Assembly: GCF_000716675.1 (NCBI RefSeq)
Contig: NZ_JNXT01000057.1
Coordinates: 1 to 64,000, forward strand
DNA length: 64,000 nucleotides
Direction: 5' to 3'
From: Streptomyces alboflavus
GTDB taxonomy: Bacteria; Actinomycetota; Actinomycetes; Streptomycetales; Streptomycetaceae
Both the position numbers and the translations under genes were made by a program. Shown piece by piece: positions 60,400 to 64,000 of this stretch. Below the pieces are notes generated by a model. The model did not search any database. It saw only the letters and a list, made by a program, of their open reading frames with translations, and was not told the origin of the DNA. Every line of letters begins with the position of its first letter. Within the stretch, counting starts at the first letter, position 1.

Positions 60400-63129
60400 T
60401 CACGTGCGATAGACGGCCAGTTCCGCGCTGATCGCCGCCGCCCTCGGGTCGTCGGTCTCGCCCGCGGTCGCCAGGGCCCGCCGGTAGGCCGCGTCGGCCT
60501 GGTCGTGCCGGCCCGCGTCGCGGTGCACGTCGCCGAGCGTGCGCAGCGCGACCGCGGCGAGGGCGTGCGCGCCGACCCGGAGATAGAGCTCCGCGGAGCG
60601 GGTGAAGCTCAACTCCGCCGCCTCGTGGTCGCCGAGCCCGGCCTGCGCGCTGCCGAGCGTGTGCCAGGTGTCGGCCAGCGAGTACGGCCCGAGCCCTTCG
60701 CCGGACGCGAGCGCCGCCCGCGCGTGCGCGAGTGCGGGGCCGAACCGGCCGAGCCGGATCTCCGACCAGCTCACCGAGTTGAGCGCCCAGGCACGGTAGC
60801 TCGCCGCGGTGCCGGGCGGATACATCTCCAGCAGGCGTTCGGACAGCTCGAGTTGCGGCTCGTGGTCACCGGCGCAGTCCAGGACCCAGATTTCGAACCG
60901 GTGCGTCTCGGCCAGGAACTCCCGCGCCCCCGCGGCCTCGAAGCCCTCGGCCGCCTGCCGTAGCTGCCCGCGGGCCGCGGAGTACCGGCCCAGGTTCGCC
61001 TCCACGAGCGCCAGACCGCGCCGGGAGTGCGCCTCGGCGAGCCGGTCCCCCAGGCGTTGCGCCGCCGCCAGTCCGAGCTGCTGCGACGTCTGGAGGTGGT
61101 GCCAGAGGCCCTGCCTGCTCAAGAAGTCGCGCAGCGCCCAGGCCAGCCGCCACGCGTGCCCGTCGAACCCGTCCCGGTGGGCGAGATCGTGCGCGGCGAG
61201 CAGTACCGGGTACTCGTCCGCGAACCACGTGGCGGCGTCCGACGACGGTGCCGAAACCATCACGCCCGGCAGCGCGGGCGGGAGCGGGATCCTGGGCCGG
61301 GCCGTGAAGACGGCCATGGCCGCCTCGCACGCGGTGTGCAGACAGTGGTCGAGCAGCCGGTGCACGGCCTCCCGGCGCTCCTGGTCGCCGGACCACGGCA
61401 GCCCGGCGGCGAACGCGCGCACCAGGTCGTGCGCGGCGAACCGGCCCGGCCGGTGCTCGACCAGCAGCGCCGCCGCGACCAGCGCCCGCAGCAGCGTGCG
61501 GGTGTGCAGCTCCGGCAGCGCCAGCATGCTCGCCGCAGCGGCGACGCTCACGTCCGGGCCGGGCTGTGCGCCCAGGACGCGCAGGGCGCGGGCGGCTTCC
61601 GGTTCGAGCGCGCGGTACGACCAGGAAAGGACCGCGCGCACCTCGTCGTCGGCGCCCGCGAAGGCGTCCAGCGTGCCGTGCGCCGCGCGCAGTTCGGCGG
61701 CGATCGCGGACAGCGGCAGGTGCTCCTGCGTCACGGCCCGCGCCGCGACCACGGCCAGCGCCAGCGGGAGGCCGCCGGTACGGGCGACGATCTCGCGCGC
61801 CGCGACCGGCTCGGCGCGTGTCCGGTCCGCGCCGACCCGCGCCACGAGCAGCGCCAGCGCCTCCTCGTCGTCCGGCGGTCGCAGCACCAGCGGCCGGGCA
61901 CCGACACGGGCGAGCAGCGTCGGAAGCGTCCCCCTGCTGGTGATGACGGTCAGGCCGGGGCCGGCGCCGGGGAGCAGGTCGCGCACCTGGTCGGCCCCCG
62001 CGGCGTTGTCCAGCAGGATCAGCAGCCTGCGCCCGGTGGTCAGCGTGCGGAACAGTCCGGCGCGCACCGCGAGATCGCCGGGCACGTCGGCGGGCGCGAC
62101 CCCGAGCGCCTGGAGGAACCGGTCGAGGATCTCCCCGGGCGGCGTCGGCTCCCCGCCGGGGCCGAATCCGTGCAGGTCCGCGTAGAGGTGACCGTCGCCG
62201 AACCGGTCGGCGATCCGGTGTGCCCCGTGCAGCGCGAGCGTGGTCTTGCCGACCCCGGCCATGCCGGAGATCACCACGACGCCGCCGGCCGACAGCGCGT
62301 CCATCCGGCGCAGCTCCTCCTCCCGGCCGACGAACGCCGCGCTGGGCGCCGGGAGTTGCGCCGGTGCCGAGGAGGCGGCCGGGGCAGCCAGCAGCGTCTC
62401 GTCGGCGTGCAGGATCCGGCCGTACAGCTCCCGCAACCGGGGGCCCGGATCCACCCCGAGTTCGTCGCGGAGCAGCTTCCGGCACTCCTGGTAGGCGGCG
62501 ATCGCGTCCGCCTGGCGGCCGTCTCGGTACAGCGCCGTCATCAGCAGCAGCCGCAGGTGCTCGTCCAGCGGATGGGTGTCCACCAACGACCGCAGTTCCG
62601 GCAGGATCCGCTGCTCGCGGCCCAGTTCGAGGTCGACCTCCAGCAGGCTGCGCCGCGCCGCCAGGTGCCGCCCGTCCAGTACCGTCCGGTGCCGGTCGAC
62701 GCCGGGGCCGGTGACCCCGCTCAGCGCGGGCCCGCGCCACAGCGCCAGCGCCTCCCGCAGCCGGTCCCCGGCGGTGTCGGGATCACCCCCGGCGCGCGCC
62801 CGTTCCGCCGCGCGGACGGCGTCGGCGAACGTGTCCGCGTCGAGCGTGCCCGGTGCGAGCGTGAGCGCGTACCCGCGCCGGGACGATTCGACGGTCAGCT
62901 CGTCGCCGAGCAGGCGGCGCAGGTGGTGCACGTACTTGCGGATGACCGGTACGGCGCTGGCCGGTGCCTCGCCCTCCCAGATCTCGGCGGCCAGCGCCGC
63001 CGCCGACAGGGGGACGCCCTCTGCCAGCACCAAGGCGGCGAGCAGCGCACGCTGTTGCGGTGGCCCGAGCGGCACCTCGACCCCGTCCCTCCGCACGGCG
63101 AACGGGCCGAGCACCTCCACCCGGATCAT
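60400..63129 (-). CDS. SARP-NB-ARC-TPR transcriptional activator
   Basis: A 909-residue cluster-situated-type activator. The OmpR-like wHTH (LGPFAVRRDG, PPQQRALLAALVL) and BTAD domain (to about 250) are followed by NB-ARC, beginning at AFVGREEELRRM with Walker A GMAGVGKTTLAL (about 285) and LLILLDNAAGADQV (about 366). TPR-like repeats (about 640-900) end the protein. The start is ATG 63129 with GGGAGG eight bases upstream. It differs from the other two AfsR-like regulators in using DNAA instead of DNCEHV. It may activate the adjacent methyltransferase and hydrolase genes. Confidence 0.9.
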   Translation of the reverse strand: MIRVEVLGPFAVRRDGVEVPLGPPQQRALLAALVLAEGVPLSAAALAAEIWEGEAPASAVPVIRKYVHHLRRLLGDELTVESSRRGYALTLAPGTLDADTFADAVRAAERARAGGDPDTAGDRLREALALWRGPALSGVTGPGVDRHRTVLDGRHLAARRSLLEVDLELGREQRILPELRSLVDTHPLDEHLRLLLMTALYRDGRQADAIAAYQECRKLLRDELGVDPGPRLRELYGRILHADETLLAAPAASSAPAQLPAPSAAFVGREEELRRMDALSAGGVVVISGMAGVGKTTLALHGAHRIADRFGDGHLYADLHGFGPGGEPTPPGEILDRFLQALGVAPADVPGDLAVRAGLFRTLTTGRRLLILLDNAAGADQVRDLLPGAGPGLTVITSRGTLPTLLARVGARPLVLRPPDDEEALALLVARVGADRTRAEPVAAREIVARTGGLPLALAVVAARAVTQEHLPLSAIAAELRAAHGTLDAFAGADDEVRAVLSWSYRALEPEAARALRVLGAQPGPDVSVAAAASMLALPELHTRTLLRALVAAALLVEHRPGRFAAHDLVRAFAAGLPWSGDQERREAVHRLLDHCLHTACEAAMAVFTARPRIPLPPALPGVMVSAPSSDAATWFADEYPVLLAAHDLAHRDGFDGHAWRLAWALRDFLSRQGLWHHLQTSQQLGLAAAQRLGDRLAEAHSRRGLALVEANLGRYSAARGQLRQAAEGFEAAGAREFLAETHRFEIWVLDCAGDHEPQLELSERLLEMYPPGTAASYRAWALNSVSWSEIRLGRFGPALAHARAALASGEGLGPYSLADTWHTLGSAQAGLGDHEAAELSFTRSAELYLRVGAHALAAVALRTLGDVHRDAGRHDQADAAYRRALATAGETDDPRAAAISAELAVYRT

Positions 63130-63308
63130 CCGGCCACCTCCCTCGACCTGCGGCAGGTCCACATTCTTCCTCGCCACCGGATGGTCGGTGTGCGCTGCCG
63201 CTGAACGGAGTGAGCGCCACCGGCTGCGCGATCCCGCACTCCCAGCAGTACCGCCGGGCCTTCGCGCCCTGGTCGGCCTGCTCGCCGGCCTCGCGGCGCC
63301 GGGTGCGG

Positions 63309-64000
63309 TTACTGGTGCGTGGCCAGGAACGGCAGGAGGACGTCGGCCATCTCGTCGGGTACTTCTTCTGCGAGGTCGTGACCGGCGTCGAAGACGTGTC
63401 CGGTGACGTCGTGGGCCATGAGCCGCATCTGGGACTCGTTGCGGTCGCCGATGAACGCGGATCCACCGAGCGCCAGGACCGGGATGTCCAGCTTCTTCCG
63501 CGCGGCCTGCCGGTTCTGTTCGGCGTCCACGAGCATCGCCCGGTATATGGAGAGCATCGCGCGGATGCCGCCGGGCATGGAGTAGCAGCGCACGTATTCG
63601 TCGACCGCGTCGGGGGTGGCGCTGTCGGGCCGGCTGCGCTCGAACTTGATCATGTAGGTGATCAGCTCACGCTCGTGACCGGCGATCAGCATCTCGGGGA
63701 CGTCGGGCTGGAAGTAGAAGCCCAGGTGCCACAAGTGCAGACCGCTGGCGACGTTCTCGGGGGTGAGGGCCGTGTGGTCCTCGAAGCCGAACCCGGGGAA
63801 CAGGGCCTCGGCGAACACGAGAGCGCTGACGCGGTCGCGGTGACGGGCGGCGAGCTGATAGCCGATCACCGCTCCCCAGTCCTCACCCACCACGGCGTAC
63901 GTCTCGTGTCCGAGGTGGGTCATCAGCTCGGCGATGTCGTCGCTCATCGTCGCGGAGTCGTAGCCGCCGGACGGGCGGGCGGAGTCGCCGAGACCGCGAA
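63309..64000 (-). CDS. alpha/beta-hydrolase, epoxide-hydrolase-like (5' part outside the window)
   Basis: A partial gene of at least 230 residues; its beginning lies beyond base 64000. The fragment starts in the family motif RGLGDSARPSGGYDS, followed by the nucleophile Asp in VGEDWGAVIGYQLA and the C-terminal His in DAGHDLAEEVPDEM. This is the epoxide-hydrolase/haloalkane-dehalogenase branch with Asp, not Ser, as nucleophile. The ATG near 63947 is internal. It lies upstream of the SARP gene in the same direction and may belong to a pathway continuing to the right. Confidence 0.85.
   Translation of the reverse strand, partial: RGLGDSARPSGGYDSATMSDDIAELMTHLGHETYAVVGEDWGAVIGYQLAARHRDRVSALVFAEALFPGFGFEDHTALTPENVASGLHLWHLGFYFQPDVPEMLIAGHERELITYMIKFERSRPDSATPDAVDEYVRCYSMPGGIRAMLSIYRAMLVDAEQNRQAARKKLDIPVLALGGSAFIGDRNESQMRLMAHDVTGHVFDAGHDLAEEVPDEMADVLLPFLATHQ

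Overview
The window is high-GC actinobacterial DNA, almost certainly Streptomyces. The evidence is very high GC at third codon positions, frequent GTG starts, AfsR/SARP-type regulators, an AtrA orthologue, a rare in-frame TTA codon, a ydaO-type c-di-AMP leader in front of a cell-wall peptidase gene, and the characteristic tandem rRNA promoter region at the left edge. No sequence search was run; family names come from motifs and remembered family features.

Region 1 (1-35672) is mainly conserved chromosomal core. It starts with an rRNA promoter region firing leftward out of the window. Next come a MarR/MFS pair, a PAS-SpoIIE phosphatase, a type II NADH dehydrogenase, atrA, an unusual ECF sigma factor fused to a membrane anchor and an NPCBM-like domain, an AfsR-like regulator, an asparagine-synthetase/lasso-cyclase-like protein with an altered ATP loop, and an ORF1590-type sporulation regulator containing a TTA codon. 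These are followed by lhgO, trmB, a PrsW-type protease, an aldo/keto reductase, a riboswitch-controlled M23 peptidase, a second SpoIIE phosphatase, a coupled PLP-synthase/MFS pair behind a small Cys/His-rich exported protein, tRNA-fMet, an alginate-lyase-like lipoprotein, a DrrAB-type ABC exporter and a second AfsR-like regulator.

Region 2 (35829-53550) is accessory. A divergent SDR/TetR pair leads into a compact gene set (37565-48671) that looks like an undescribed small-molecule pathway. It holds a Tat-exported bicovalent-FAD oxidase, a LysR regulator, an Fe/2-oxoglutarate oxygenase, LeuD- and LeuC-like dehydratase subunits, an aminotransferase, an isochorismatase-fold protein without its cysteine, a large FAD/NAD(P) protein and a short 2-isopropylmalate/homocitrate-synthase-like enzyme. 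The inferred chemistry is acetyl-CoA-dependent 2-oxo-acid chain extension, isomerisation or dehydration, transamination and oxidation. No LeuB, NRPS or PKS gene is visible. A MocR/MFS/MFS block follows, flanked by a 25-bp near-perfect direct repeat and lying next to tRNA-Lys. The second MFS gene is broken by one stop codon.

Region 3 (53643-59099) returns to core-like genes: tRNA-Lys, a DEAD-box helicase with a repetitive RDDRGG tail, a lipoprotein, a zincin, a metallophosphoesterase and tRNA-Glu. Region 4 (59101-64000) starts directly at tRNA-Glu with a headless gene remnant, then an O-methyltransferase, a third SARP-NB-ARC-TPR regulator and a truncated epoxide-hydrolase-like gene. It looks like the edge of another acquired island or biosynthetic cluster.
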